Positions 17,416 through 26,128 of a stretch of 64,000 bases of DNA are shown one piece after another. Position numbers and translations under genes: made by a program. The notes beneath the pieces are model-generated. The model worked only from the letters and a program-made list of their open reading frames with translations, made no database searches and had not been told where the DNA came from. Origin of the DNA: Bin87 sp965220105 (GTDB lineage: Bacteria > Chloroflexota > Dehalococcoidia > Lucifugimonadales > UBA3495); the NCBI GenBank assembly GCA_965220105.1, contig OZ244811.1, positions 1,488,001 through 1,552,000 of the forward strand, given 5' to 3'. Position 1 is the stretch's first letter. Each line of letters begins with the position of its first letter.

Positions 17416-18309
17416 TTATGGCAAGTACTTGTCCTCCATCTCCCGAATGCGCTGCGCCCCCAGGATACCTCCGTTGCTGGCCACGCCCCACCTGCTTTGA
17501 GCAGCCGTCGCCAGGAAATCGTCGATGGCGCCGGTGCCGCGTTCCTGGAAATCGCTCAGCAAGTCCCAGGACGCCTGGAGCCCCGCCATGGTAGTGAGGG
17601 CGGGATACCAGGCCCCGGCGGCCCCCGCTTCCTGCAATTCTTCCAAAGTGGGATGAGTCTGGCTCCCGTGGGTGAACAGGGGCAGCACCGGACCGGGTAT
17701 CCGCCGGATCGCTTCCTGGTTGTCCTCCCAGGACGCTACGGCGGGGCAGACTACGTCCACGTTGGTCTGGCTCTTGTAAGCCAGGCAGCGTTCCATCACC
17801 TCCTCGAAGGTCGCCCCCGGGACGCCGGCGTAATCGCATCTGGCCACGATTACGAAGTCCGGGTCCAGCTCCATCTTGGCGTCCATAGCGGCCCGCAGCT
17901 TGCCCACCATCTCTTCGATGGAAACGCACCGGCGGCGGGGGCCGGACTTGGGCGGGTAGGTCTGGTCCTCCAGGTGGGTGCCGGCGATCCCCGCCCGGAT
18001 GTACTCCTTCACCGTCTCGTACACCTGAATGGCGTCCCCGTAGCCGGTATCCATGTCAACGAACGCCGGGATGTCTATCGTGTTGACGATGCGGCGGGCG
18101 TTGTCCACCATGTCCCGCATACTGGTCCCGCCCTCGGTCAAGCCCATGAGTTGCGCCGAGGTATTTCCCCCGGACATGTAAAAGGCCTCGAACCCCAGCA
18201 CCTCGGCCATCTTTGCGCCCATGGCGTTCATCCCGCCGGCCAGAACGAAAATCTCCGGACGCTCGAACAGCTCCTTGAGCCTGGTAGTCATACGTTGCTT
18301 CTCTGGCAT
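17416..18309 (-). CDS. isocitrate lyase / PEP mutase family protein
   Basis: A 297-residue TIM-barrel lyase of the ICL/PEPM superfamily. Signs: FVLAGGMNAMGAKMAEVLGF, YMSGGNTSAQLMG, the metal and substrate motif VDMDTGYGDA, GTHLEDQ, and FVIVARCDYAG. The flexible active-site loop that reads K(K/R)CGH in isocitrate and methylisocitrate lyases reads PPKSGPRRR here, so the catalytic cysteine is missing. Oxaloacetate decarboxylase, a phosphonate enzyme or a different acid lyase are all open. I used ATG 18309 with GGGGGAAG upstream. The adjacent minus-strand gene upstream is a dead recombinase. Confidence 0.84.
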   Translation of the reverse strand: MPEKQRMTTRLKELFERPEIFVLAGGMNAMGAKMAEVLGFEAFYMSGGNTSAQLMGLTEGGTSMRDMVDNARRIVNTIDIPAFVDMDTGYGDAIQVYETVKEYIRAGIAGTHLEDQTYPPKSGPRRRCVSIEEMVGKLRAAMDAKMELDPDFVIVARCDYAGVPGATFEEVMERCLAYKSQTNVDVVCPAVASWEDNQEAIRRIPGPVLPLFTHGSQTHPTLEELQEAGAAGAWYPALTTMAGLQASWDLLSDFQERGTGAIDDFLATAAQSRWGVASNGGILGAQRIREMEDKYLP

Positions 18310-18370
18310 CACTCTTCCCCCTTTCGGTATTTGGTGTATTGCCCAATCGTCCCGTCTTCCGGGGTTGGTT

Positions 18371-18652
18371 TCAAGCGAGAATCAGGTGGTTGATCGGGAT
18401 CCCGTGCATCAGCAGGCGCCGCGCATTACTGTGGCGGAGCGTACGAGTTTCGTTGCGACGACCCCAAGCTAACTGCCCCAGCATCACGGGTTTCGCTGGA
18501 GGATTCGGAGCGGAGGCGACGACGGTCTGGACTTCGGGCGGTTCCAGGTACTCCGGCAGGTAGGAACCTATCCCTCGGAGTGATTGTTGCGTTTTGTCGC
18601 CTTTGGGGTGGATTCCCCGGGCGCGGCGGGCGCTCAGCGTGGTGGTGGTCAT
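18371..18652 (-). pseudogene. tyrosine recombinase remnant with internal deletion
   Basis: A continuous 93-residue frame joins two separate parts of a XerC-like integrase. The N-terminal side has GIGSYLPEYLEPPEVQ and VVASAPNPPAKPVML, as in the region before the first catalytic arginine. It then jumps to TLRHSNARRLLMHGIPINHL, which matches the C-terminal HxLRHSFAxxLL box. The roughly 100 residues that should lie between are missing, and the last box ends early, so it cannot be active. It lies between the ICL/PEPM-like gene and a family A repeat. Confidence 0.6.
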
Positions 18653-19358
18653 GGACGGCAGTGTAACAAAATGGGCACTTTGGTTGCACCGTCGAAAATT
18701 AAACCTCAACGGCGCGGGACGCTCCAACGGATCGTCCGCGCTGTCGAAGCAGGTCTCGCAGGGGTTCGTTGACCCGGCTCGCATCCTCCATATTGACCAA
18801 TCTTTTGCTATCTTTAATCTGTCATTGCGAGGAGCACCCGCTCATCCCGAGCTCGCCGAGGGACGTGGCAATCTCGATGAGGTTGCCACGTCGGCGAACC
18901 GCCGTTGCTACGACGACGAGATTGCCGCGCTACGCTCGCAATGACAAAGTGGGGACGCATGAGGAATGCCCTGGCCCATATTGGGTGGCCGGAGATGAAG
19001 TGAGTGTGCCGGCTGAGGACCTCCGGTCGCCTGGCCGCCAGGGTTCGCGTCTCACGTCAAGCACGGCGTGATGGCAGCCCGCGACGGCGGCGGAAACCTC
19101 AAAGCCCGAGTAGGAGACCGAATCTCCGTGGGTGTAAGCCGCGCGAGAATGGGATTTCCAGACTGGGGTTTAACCGTGCCTTCCCGGAGGCTTCGTTGCG
19201 ATTTGGTTCTGCGGCCAATCGTACGACGTCGCGTTGCCATTGCCGAAGACGTGGGCCAGTCGGACGGCGACGGGGGGACGCGGTGCACCCGGAGCGTCCC
19301 CCTGCGGGATCGTCATGTCTTTGCCCCGGAGGGGATATTGGCAAGTCGGTTGGGGCGA
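18653..19358. other. 700-base gap with a family A repeat
   Basis: It contains repeat family A copy 4 (18810-18966). The remaining 18967-19358 shows no gene, repeat or convincing terminator that I can identify. Confidence 0.5.
18810..18966. repeat. family A palindromic repeat, copy 4 (inverted core)
   Basis: TCATTGCGAGGAGCACCC on the left, CTACGCTCGCAATGACAAAG on the right, then GTGGGGACGCATGAGG. The core (GGTTGCCACGTCGGCGAACC) is in the reverse orientation to copies 1, 2 and 6. Confidence 0.83.
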
Positions 19359-21227
19359 TCATTTACAGGGGGTTGCCGACCGACAGGCGCGGATCAGGTC
19401 GAAATGTCCGTAGTTTGCCCCGTCGGAACCGGGGAATTCCCAAGTGTCGATGATCTCGGGGTTGGCGACGAACTCGATGTAGATGTAGAAGAGGGGCAGG
19501 TAGCCGTATTCGGTGAAGATGAGCTCACCCATCTGGTGTTGGACCTTGGCGCGTTCGTCGACGGGGACGGTTTGGCCCAACTCGGCGAAGAGCCGGTCCA
19601 GTTCCTCGGTTTCGTAGAGGTGGATGAAACCGCTGGAGCGGTTGAAGAGGCTGAGCTGGGCGTAAACGGTTTTGTAGGACGGCGAGCCGACGAAGAAGCC
19701 GAGGGATTTGGGTTCCTTCTTGGTCCAGGAGGCGTAGTAGGTGCCGAATTCCCATTCCTCGTAACTCACGTCGACGCCAACGTCGCTGAACATGACGCCC
19801 ATGGCCTGGACCAGGTCGGCAGATTCAGGGAAGCCGAAGATGTTCATGACGATCATCTTGAGCTCGGCCGGGTTGTCGTCGCCGTAGCCAGCTTCGGCCA
19901 GCAGCGCACGGGCGCGGTCGGGGTCATAGCCGTAAAGCTCTTCGAACCGGTCGAACCAGGTTTCGTCCCAGCCGGGCAGGTTGGGATAGAAGCCACCCAC
20001 CGGGCTGAGGGTTACGCGTCCGCTGAAGAGAGTGTCGATCAGCAGGTCCTTGTCCACCGCCCGGTTGAGGGCTTCACGCACTTTGATGTTGGTGGGCGCG
20101 TAATCCGGGTACATCCAGGGTTGCTCCCAGGTACTCGATTCGCCGGAACCGGGGGTTTCGGGGTAGAGGCCCATGAAGATGCCCCAGAGCTGGTTGCCGG
20201 GGAAGTTGCTCTGGATGACCTTCATGCCATGATCGGTCACCGCGGTATCGGCCAGTTCGCGGGTCAACTCGGTGAGGTGGATTTCACTGGCGAGGAGGCC
20301 GGCGTTGCGGGTAGCCGGCTCGGAAATCCAGCGGAGGTCGACGTTCGGCCAGTCCACGGGGGCGGGATTGCCGCCCTCTCCGTTGAGACGCCAGTGTTCG
20401 GGCAGCTTTTCAAATTCGACGTTCACGCCAAACTCGCGGTCGACGTAGCGGTAGGGGCCGGTGCCAATCATGTCGTCGGTATAGCCTTCCAGCCCCTCGG
20501 CGTCCCAGTAGGCCTTACTCATCATGAGGCCGCCGCCGCTGGGCGCAATGTAAAAGAGGAAGTCGGGATTGGGGGATTTGAGCTGCACGACGAGTTCGTG
20601 GTCGCTGACGATTTGAGAGGCCGGCAGGTCGATGGAACGCCAGTCGGTGGCGTAGGCCAGGAGAGTGTCTTCGCGGGTCAGCATGGTGGCGCTGTGCAGG
20701 ACGTCCTGGGCGGTGAACTCGCCCCAGCCGTCATGGAATTCGACGCCCTCCACCAGCTGGAAGGACCATTGCTTGCCGTCTTCGGAGAGTTCCCAGCTGG
20801 TGGCCAGTTGGGGAACCCAGATGTTGCGTTCGGGGTCGATGTCGACCAGGACTTCCATCACCAGGTCCATCTGCTGATGGTGGTCGACGGTGCCTGCCCA
20901 GGGAAGGTTGGTCTCGCCGGCGGAGGGGTCCACGGCGATTACGAGGGTATCCACCTTGACGTCCCCCAGCTGCTGGGGAACGGGGGCTGCCGTGGCGGCG
21001 GGGGCCGGTGTGGAACCGGCGGCGGCGCGGAAGGCAGGAGCGGTGGCCGAAGGCGCGGGGGGCTGGGTTGCCGCCGCTGGGGCCGCTGGGGCCGCCGTGG
21101 CAGCCGACTGAGCGTCCGATGGCGCAGCGGAGCCGGCCGGTTCGCCGGCGCAGGCTACTGCCGCAAACAGAATCAAGAGGACGGTAGTCGCGAACCAAAA
21201 GCGGGCGATGGTCTTCAGGATAATCAT
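19359..21227 (-). CDS. ABC transporter substrate-binding lipoprotein, family 5 (1 of 3)
   Basis: A 622-residue solute-binding protein of the peptide/nickel (SBP_bac_5) type. An N-terminal signal ends in AAVACAGEP, a lipobox with Cys near residue 27, followed by a 60-residue Ala/Pro/Thr linker. The mature domain has DTLVIAVDPSAGETNLPWAG, HQQMDLVMEVLVDIDPERN, SGRVTLSPVGGFYPNLPGW and a C-terminal IETWEFPGSDGANYGHF-like block that is nearly identical in the other two copies. It would be tethered outside the membrane and deliver peptides or similar solutes to a permease. ATG 21227 with GGAGAG upstream; a promoter box shared with copy 3 lies at 21315-21344. No ATPase gene is nearby. Confidence 0.9.
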   Translation of the reverse strand: MIILKTIARFWFATTVLLILFAAVACAGEPAGSAAPSDAQSAATAAPAAPAAATQPPAPSATAPAFRAAAGSTPAPAATAAPVPQQLGDVKVDTLVIAVDPSAGETNLPWAGTVDHHQQMDLVMEVLVDIDPERNIWVPQLATSWELSEDGKQWSFQLVEGVEFHDGWGEFTAQDVLHSATMLTREDTLLAYATDWRSIDLPASQIVSDHELVVQLKSPNPDFLFYIAPSGGGLMMSKAYWDAEGLEGYTDDMIGTGPYRYVDREFGVNVEFEKLPEHWRLNGEGGNPAPVDWPNVDLRWISEPATRNAGLLASEIHLTELTRELADTAVTDHGMKVIQSNFPGNQLWGIFMGLYPETPGSGESSTWEQPWMYPDYAPTNIKVREALNRAVDKDLLIDTLFSGRVTLSPVGGFYPNLPGWDETWFDRFEELYGYDPDRARALLAEAGYGDDNPAELKMIVMNIFGFPESADLVQAMGVMFSDVGVDVSYEEWEFGTYYASWTKKEPKSLGFFVGSPSYKTVYAQLSLFNRSSGFIHLYETEELDRLFAELGQTVPVDERAKVQHQMGELIFTEYGYLPLFYIYIEFVANPEIIDTWEFPGSDGANYGHFDLIRACRSATPCK

Positions 21228-21314
21228 TGGCGATGACTCTCCAGTACTCCCAGTGCCTGCTGCTACGGTTGGCAGCAGTTGGGTTTATGTGTCGATAGCG
21301 CTGCGGGCGCGGTC

Positions 21315-21344
21315 AATTTAGCCGAAATTCGCAATGGCAGTCAA
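21315..21344 (-). promoter_or_regulatory. promoter of binding protein 1, conserved with copy 3
   Basis: On the minus strand: TTGACT, an 18-base spacer, TAAATT. The spacer ends in ATTTCGG, and the -10 is followed by GACCGC. The upstream region of copy 3 has TTGACG, 18 bases ending in ATTCGG, then TAGATT and AACCGC in the same arrangement. Confidence 0.6.
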
Positions 21345-21408
21345 ACGCCCCGATTACAGGATGCGACATGCGGCAAGGTCCACGGTCGGCAGGGAACCCC
21401 GACCCCGA

Positions 21409-21441
21409 AACGGTGGGAGAGCCGAAGCGTCCCCCACCGTT
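21409..21441 (-). terminator. hairpin downstream of binding protein 2
   Basis: A perfect 9-bp stem AACGGTGGG / CCCACCGTT with a 15-base loop, 80 bases past the stop of copy 2. There is only a short T run after it on the minus strand, so termination is uncertain. Confidence 0.4.
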
Positions 21442-21522
21442 GCAGGATCGAATTGTTGCCGGCGAGTCGGACTGACGCAGAGGCGTGCCCGGTCACGCTG
21501 CGCGGCGGGATGGTTGGGACGG

Positions 21523-23388
21523 TCAGTAGCAGGGCTCGGCGGTACGGCAAGCGCGGATCAGGTCGAAGTGACCGTAGTTGGCGCCGTCGGAGCCGGGGAA
21601 CTCCCAGCTGTCGATGATGTCGGGATTGGCGACGAACTCGATGAATATGTAGAAGAGGGGGATGTAGGCGTAGTCTTCGAAGAGGATGTCGCCCATCTGG
21701 TTCTGGATGTCGGTACGTTCGGCCACGTCGGCGGAGTTGCTGAGTCGGAAGAACAGGTCGTCGAGCTCCTGCGTCTCGTAGAAGTGGCCGGCGCTGCCCG
21801 AACGGTTGAACAGGGACATTTGGGCGTACACGGTCTTGTAGGAAGGCGGCACGACCCACATGCCGACGGATTCCGGCTTCTTGTTGCGTCGGTCGGCGCG
21901 GAACGTGTTGAACTCCCATTCCTCGTAGGTGATGTCGAAGCCGACGTCGGCGAGCATAATGCCCATCGCCTGCATGAGGTCAGGGGATTCGGGGAAGCCG
22001 AAGATGTTCATGACGAGCATCTTGAGGTGGGGTTGGTTGTCATCGCCGTAGCCGGCCTGGGCGAGCAGGTCGCGGGCGCGGTCGGGGTCGTAGCCGTAGA
22101 CCTCGTCGAAGCGGTCGAGCCAAACCTGGTCCCAACCGGGGAGGTTGGGGTAGAAGCCGCCCACCGGGCTGATGGTGACGCGCCCGCTGAACAGGGTGTC
22201 GACGAGCAGGTCCTTATCGATGGCGCGGTTGGCCGCTTCCCGAACCAGGATGTCGGTGGGGGCATAGTCGGGGTACATCCAGGGCACTTCCCAGGTGCTG
22301 GGTTGTCCGGGAGCGTCGGTAACCGAATAGAGCCCTTCGAAGGTGCCCCAGAGCTGGTTGCCGGGGAAGTTGCTCTGGATGATCTTCATGTCGTGGTCGT
22401 TGACGGCCACGTTGGCCAGCTCACGGGTGAGCTCGGTGAGGTGAATCTCGCCGGCCAGCAGACCGGCGTTGCGGGTGCCCGGTTCGGAGATCCAACGCAG
22501 GTCGACCATGGGCCAGTCGACTTCCAGCGGGTTGTTGCCCTGGCCGTTGAGGCGCCAGTGGTCGGGCTGTTTTTCGAAGAGCACGTTTACGCCCAGGGTG
22601 CGGTCGGCGTAACGGTATGGGCCGGTGCCGATCATATCGCGGTCGTAGCCCGCCAGGCCCTCGGCATCCCAGTAGGCTTTGCTCATCATGAGGCCACCAC
22701 CGCTGGGGGCAATGTAAAACAGGAAGTCGGGGTTGGGGTTCTTCAACTGAATGATGACTTCGGTGTCACTGACGACCTGGGAAGCTACCAGGTCAACGGT
22801 GCGCCAGTCGTTGGCGTAGGCCAGGGTGGAGTCCTCCTGGGACAGCAAATTGGCGCTGTGGAGGACGTCGGCGGCGGTGAATTGACCCCAGTCATCGTGG
22901 AAGGGAACCCCGTCAACCAGTTGGAAGGTCCAGCGGGTGCCGTCGGGGGAGAGTTCCCACTCGGTGGCCAGTTGGGGAACCCAGACGTTGCGCTCGGGGT
23001 CGATGTCCACGAGGACTTCCATGACCAGGTCCATCTGTTGATGGTGGTCGACCGAGCCGTTCCAGGGGAGGTTGGTTTCACCGGCCGCCGGATCGACGGC
23101 GATAACGAGGGTGTCGACCTTGAGTTCGCCCTGCTGCTCGGGCACCGGGGCCGGCAAGGCGGTGGGTGGCGCCACGGTGGCGGCCGAGCGGAAGGCGGGA
23201 GCGGTGGGGGAAGGCGCGACCTGACCGGTGGAAGGCGCCGTGGTGGCGGCAGCGGCGACCGGGGCGGGCTGAGTGGCGGGTGGGGCCTCGGCCTGGGGCG
23301 CGGCCCCCTGGCAGGCTACCGCCGCGATCAGCAACGATGCAGCGGGGATGGCGAACAGGATCCGGAAAATACTCTTGTGTCCAAACAT
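21523..23388 (-). CDS. ABC transporter substrate-binding lipoprotein, family 5 (2 of 3)
   Basis: 621 residues, a close paralogue of the proteins at 19359-21227 and 27789-29654. Signal and lipobox IAAVACQGAA near residue 26, then a variable Ala/Pro/Thr linker and a conserved SBP_bac_5 domain with DTLVIAVDPAAGETNLPW, SGRVTISPVGGFYPNLPGW and IDSWEFPGSDGANYGHF. Compared with its paralogues it differs most around the FNTFRADRRNKKPESVGMW segment, where the others have YYASWTKKEP-type sequence, so its ligand may differ. ATG 23388 with GGAGG upstream. It lacks the promoter box shared by the other two copies. Confidence 0.9.
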   Translation of the reverse strand: MFGHKSIFRILFAIPAASLLIAAVACQGAAPQAEAPPATQPAPVAAAATTAPSTGQVAPSPTAPAFRSAATVAPPTALPAPVPEQQGELKVDTLVIAVDPAAGETNLPWNGSVDHHQQMDLVMEVLVDIDPERNVWVPQLATEWELSPDGTRWTFQLVDGVPFHDDWGQFTAADVLHSANLLSQEDSTLAYANDWRTVDLVASQVVSDTEVIIQLKNPNPDFLFYIAPSGGGLMMSKAYWDAEGLAGYDRDMIGTGPYRYADRTLGVNVLFEKQPDHWRLNGQGNNPLEVDWPMVDLRWISEPGTRNAGLLAGEIHLTELTRELANVAVNDHDMKIIQSNFPGNQLWGTFEGLYSVTDAPGQPSTWEVPWMYPDYAPTDILVREAANRAIDKDLLVDTLFSGRVTISPVGGFYPNLPGWDQVWLDRFDEVYGYDPDRARDLLAQAGYGDDNQPHLKMLVMNIFGFPESPDLMQAMGIMLADVGFDITYEEWEFNTFRADRRNKKPESVGMWVVPPSYKTVYAQMSLFNRSGSAGHFYETQELDDLFFRLSNSADVAERTDIQNQMGDILFEDYAYIPLFYIFIEFVANPDIIDSWEFPGSDGANYGHFDLIRACRTAEPCY

Positions 23389-23548
23389 CGGTGAGGAACC
23401 TCCGTTTTAGCGAAGTGATTGCCGAGTAATGGTAGGAAATTGACCTTAATTAGCGATAAACACAACGAGTTCTGGCCAGTCTAGCGGCAGGGTAGACGGT
23501 AGTCAACGGTGTGTACTCGTTCACAGGGCCTTGCGACTATCCCCCTAA

Positions 23549-23643
23549 TGTCATTGCGAGGAGCGAAGCGACGTGGCAATCTCGCTCATCCTGAGCCTGT
23601 CGAAGGACGCCAACGAGATTGCCACGCTGCGCTCGCAATGACA
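23549..23643. repeat. family A palindromic repeat, copy 5 (short, hybrid core)
   Basis: TCATTGCGAGGAGCGAAGCG and CTGCGCTCGCAATGACA arms. The loop carries CTCATCCTGAGCCTGTCGAA, a motif shared with repeat family B. Outer arms are absent. Confidence 0.8.
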
Positions 23644-23691
23644 TTGCCGATAACTGAAAGACCCTACTCGTTCAGCATATCTGAGACGCAC

Positions 23692-23810
23692 TAGTAGACC
23701 AACCGCTTTGAAATGATGGGAATCCGTCTTCACGCCTTGCTTTAGACCGACTTCGCTGGAGAACCAGGACGAAGCCAGCAACTCATCATTTCAAAGATTT
23801 CGGACCACTA
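23692..23810. mobile_element. MITE-like element at a CTAG site
   Basis: About 115 bp between TA dinucleotides, each inside CTAG (23691-23694 and 23808-23811). Imperfect 24-bp terminal inverted repeats both end inward in CTTTGAAATGATG. Its left end, over 26 bases, keeps the TTTG.A.TGATGGG core at the same distance from the TA as the left end of the neighbouring IS630 element. There is no coding capacity. Confidence 0.65.
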
Positions 23811-25042
23811 GTACCCAGTCACATTTGTATTGATGGGTATAAGGACTTGAGCTTGATGCGGGCGTCCTCGGTTGTGAAGCGCCAGTCCGCTCGAAACCCC
23901 TGCCGATTCCGCTGGTTTTCCCATGCCCCGGTTTCCTGCTCCAGGATTCCCCGGCTGGGGATACGGCGGTCCAGGCACTGCCCTGCCAGCACCCCCAGTT
24001 CTATCTCCGCCATATTCAGCCAACTGCCGTGCTTCGGCGTGTAGTGAATCTCCAGCCGCTCCGCGATGCGCCGGGCCTCTGCCGGCTCGAAGGCCTCGTA
24101 CAAAGATGCCAGATGATGGGTGTTCAAGTTGTCCATCACCAGCACTATCCGCTCCCTATCGGGATAGTCCTCGTCCACCAGCTTCCGCACCACCTCCGCC
24201 CAGTCAACCCTGGTGCGCCGGTCCGTCACCTCCACCCGCCGCCATCCCTCCAAGGGCGCGAACAGCATGAACAGGTTGCTCACCCCGTTGCGCTGGTATT
24301 CATAATCGTAGGCCATGACTGAACCAGGCCGCGGCGGACGGGATTGCCGAGTCTCCCCCACCAGTTGCTTGCTGGTCTCGTCCAGGCACACCAGAACTTC
24401 CTTGTCTTCATAGCTGCGGTGATAGACCTCCAGCACGTCTTCCATGGCGCATACAAACTCGGCGCTGCCCTGGGGAGGCAGACACCAGCACTCTTTCAGC
24501 CAGGGCTTCAGTTGGTTTTTTTCAAGGTCCGGCGCACCGTCTCGTCGCTGATGCTCTCCACTATCTCTCCTTCCACCAGTCCGTCGGCCAGCAGTTGCAA
24601 CGTCCAACTGACTCGTCCCTCCGGCGGCGGCGAGCAGGCCAGGGCAATCAGGTGGGCCTCACCCTGACCATCCAACTTCTTCCGGCGCCGGTTCAGTTGC
24701 TCTTTGCGACCCAGGGCGGCCGCCACTCCCTCCTCCACACAGCGGCGGCGTACCCGTTCCACCGTGGCGGTGCCCACCTTCAGGGACCGGGCTATCTCCT
24801 GGTCCATCATTGGCCCCTCGGCCTGATTCTCATCGCTCAGCAGCAGGATGCGGGCGTGAGTCTGCTTATAGGCTGCCGCCCGTCCCTTGGAAACCAACGC
24901 CTTCAGTTCCTCCTGTTCTTCTACCGTCAGTTCTACCCGATACTTCTTCACCATCACGTCCCTCACCACTTCCCCATTTGTTCCTGTATCTACTTGACCT
25001 TCACATCCTACCATCCATCAATTCATTGGTGGTAGGCCACTA
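23809..25042 (-). mobile_element. IS630-family insertion sequence
   Basis: About 1.23 kb bounded by TA inside CTAG at both ends (23808-23811 and 25040-25043), the target known for IS630. Imperfect terminal inverted repeats of about 29 bp share roughly 19 positions, including AATTGATGG / TATTGATGG. It encodes one transposase in two overlapping frames. It interrupts the transporter region between binding protein 2 and the plus-strand permease gene. Confidence 0.8.
23819..24954 (-). CDS. IS630 transposase, two frames joined by -1 frameshift
   Basis: Frame 1 runs from ATG 24954 (MVKKYRVELTVEEQEELKAL, a helix-turn-helix half with VGTATVERVRRRCVEEG) to a stop just after the A7 run at 24516-24522. 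A -1 slip on A-AAA-AAA continues as NQLKPWLKECWCLPP to the stop at 23819, giving about 378 residues. The DDE catalytic core is in the second frame: first Asp in LVCLDETSKQL, second Asp in LVMDNLNTHH, Glu in HGSWLNMAEIEL. All three are present, so the enzyme could be active if the frameshift occurs. An assembly homopolymer error is the alternative to programmed frameshifting. Confidence 0.82.
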
Positions 25043-25210
25043 GGGGCCAGCAGATGTGGACGGTACCTACGGGTTCGCTGTGGGGGCCGGCCACTGACGT
25101 TGATTGGCGCCTTTCGTGCGCGTTGGGCGGCAAATGCGCTTGACACCGGGAAGCGCTGGGCTATGATGTTGGCATTCTCGTCGGGTATGACGGCAACGAG
25201 GGGTCTATCC

Positions 25211-26128
25211 GTGCAGCGTTACATCATGGTCCGGGTCCTGCAAACCATCGTGGCGCTATGGGCGGTGAGTATCATTGTGTTCGCACTGGCCAGAGTCACC
25301 GGCAACCCTCTGGACACGCTATTGTCGTTCGAGTCGACGGAGGAAGACCGGGTCCGGGTGGCCAGAGCCTGGGGGCTGGACAAGCCTTTGCCGGTGCAAT
25401 ACTTCACCTTCATAGGCAATGCATTCCAGGGAGAATTCGGCCAGTCGTTCAAGTGGCGGCAATCGGCGCGCAGCCTGGTGATAGCGCGACTGCCGGCGAC
25501 CCTTTCGCTGGCGGGGCTGGCGATGGCGGTGGCCACCATCATCGCGGTGCCCATCGGGGTCATCACCGCGGTGAAACGTGATTCGTTCCTGGACTACGGA
25601 GGCAAGGCGCTGGCTCTCGTGGGTCAGGCGGCGCCACCGTTCTGGGTGGGGCTGGTGCTGATCTGGGTTTTCGGCGTGGTGCTGGACGTGGTGCCGACGT
25701 CGGGACGCAGCGGCGGCACCTCTTACATCCTGCCGGCGGTCTCGTTGGGGTTGTTCTGGGTGGCGGCGTTGATGCGGCTCATCCGGTCCTCTATGCTGGA
25801 TGCGCTGGACAGCGAATACGTGAAGCTGGCGCGGGTGAAGGGGCTGCCGGAATGGAAGGTGATCTGGAAGCACACGTTACGCAACGCGGCCATCGCACCC
25901 ATCACCTACTTCGGGATCATCCTGGGGTCATTGATGGTTGGGTCGGTGTCGATTGAGACGGTATTTGCGTGGCCGGGGATAGGGTTCCTGGCATTTCAGT
26001 CGGTAGCGGCCCGGGATTTCCCGGTTATCCAGACGGTGGTGTTGTTGTTCAGCATCATCTACATGTTCACCAATCTGTTGATTGACATCCTGTACGCTTA
26101 CCTGGACCCGCGTATTCGGTACGGCTAG
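25211..26128 (+). CDS. ABC transporter permease, DppB type
   Basis: A 305-residue inner-membrane permease of the peptide/nickel importer family. It has an N-terminal VRVLQTIVALWAVSIIVFAL membrane helix, a long external loop with TGNPLDTLLSF, about five further helices, and the EAA-type loop YVKLARVKGLPEWKVIWKH that contacts the ATPase. It starts with GTG 25211 after GAGGGG; upstream in-frame codons lack a ribosome-binding site. It is on the plus strand, facing its expected partner permease and pointing away from all three binding-protein genes, unlike the usual SBP-B-C order. The partner ATPases are not in the window. Confidence 0.88.
   Translation: MQRYIMVRVLQTIVALWAVSIIVFALARVTGNPLDTLLSFESTEEDRVRVARAWGLDKPLPVQYFTFIGNAFQGEFGQSFKWRQSARSLVIARLPATLSLAGLAMAVATIIAVPIGVITAVKRDSFLDYGGKALALVGQAAPPFWVGLVLIWVFGVVLDVVPTSGRSGGTSYILPAVSLGLFWVAALMRLIRSSMLDALDSEYVKLARVKGLPEWKVIWKHTLRNAAIAPITYFGIILGSLMVGSVSIETVFAWPGIGFLAFQSVAARDFPVIQTVVLLFSIIYMFTNLLIDILYAYLDPRIRYG

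Larger units (their letters stand above)
21228..21522. other. gap between binding-protein genes 1 and 2
   Basis: It holds the promoter of copy 1 (21315-21344) and a 9-bp hairpin (21409-21441). Nothing else is recognised. Confidence 0.5.

Noticed and set aside
19068..23394. Very long plus-strand open frames opposite binding proteins 1 and 2
   Set aside because: They mirror the minus-strand lipoprotein genes, which have signal peptides, lipoboxes and strong family motifs. The plus-strand products are Gly/Val-rich, with no domain or ribosome-binding site. Codon bias in GC-rich genes commonly opens the opposite strand.
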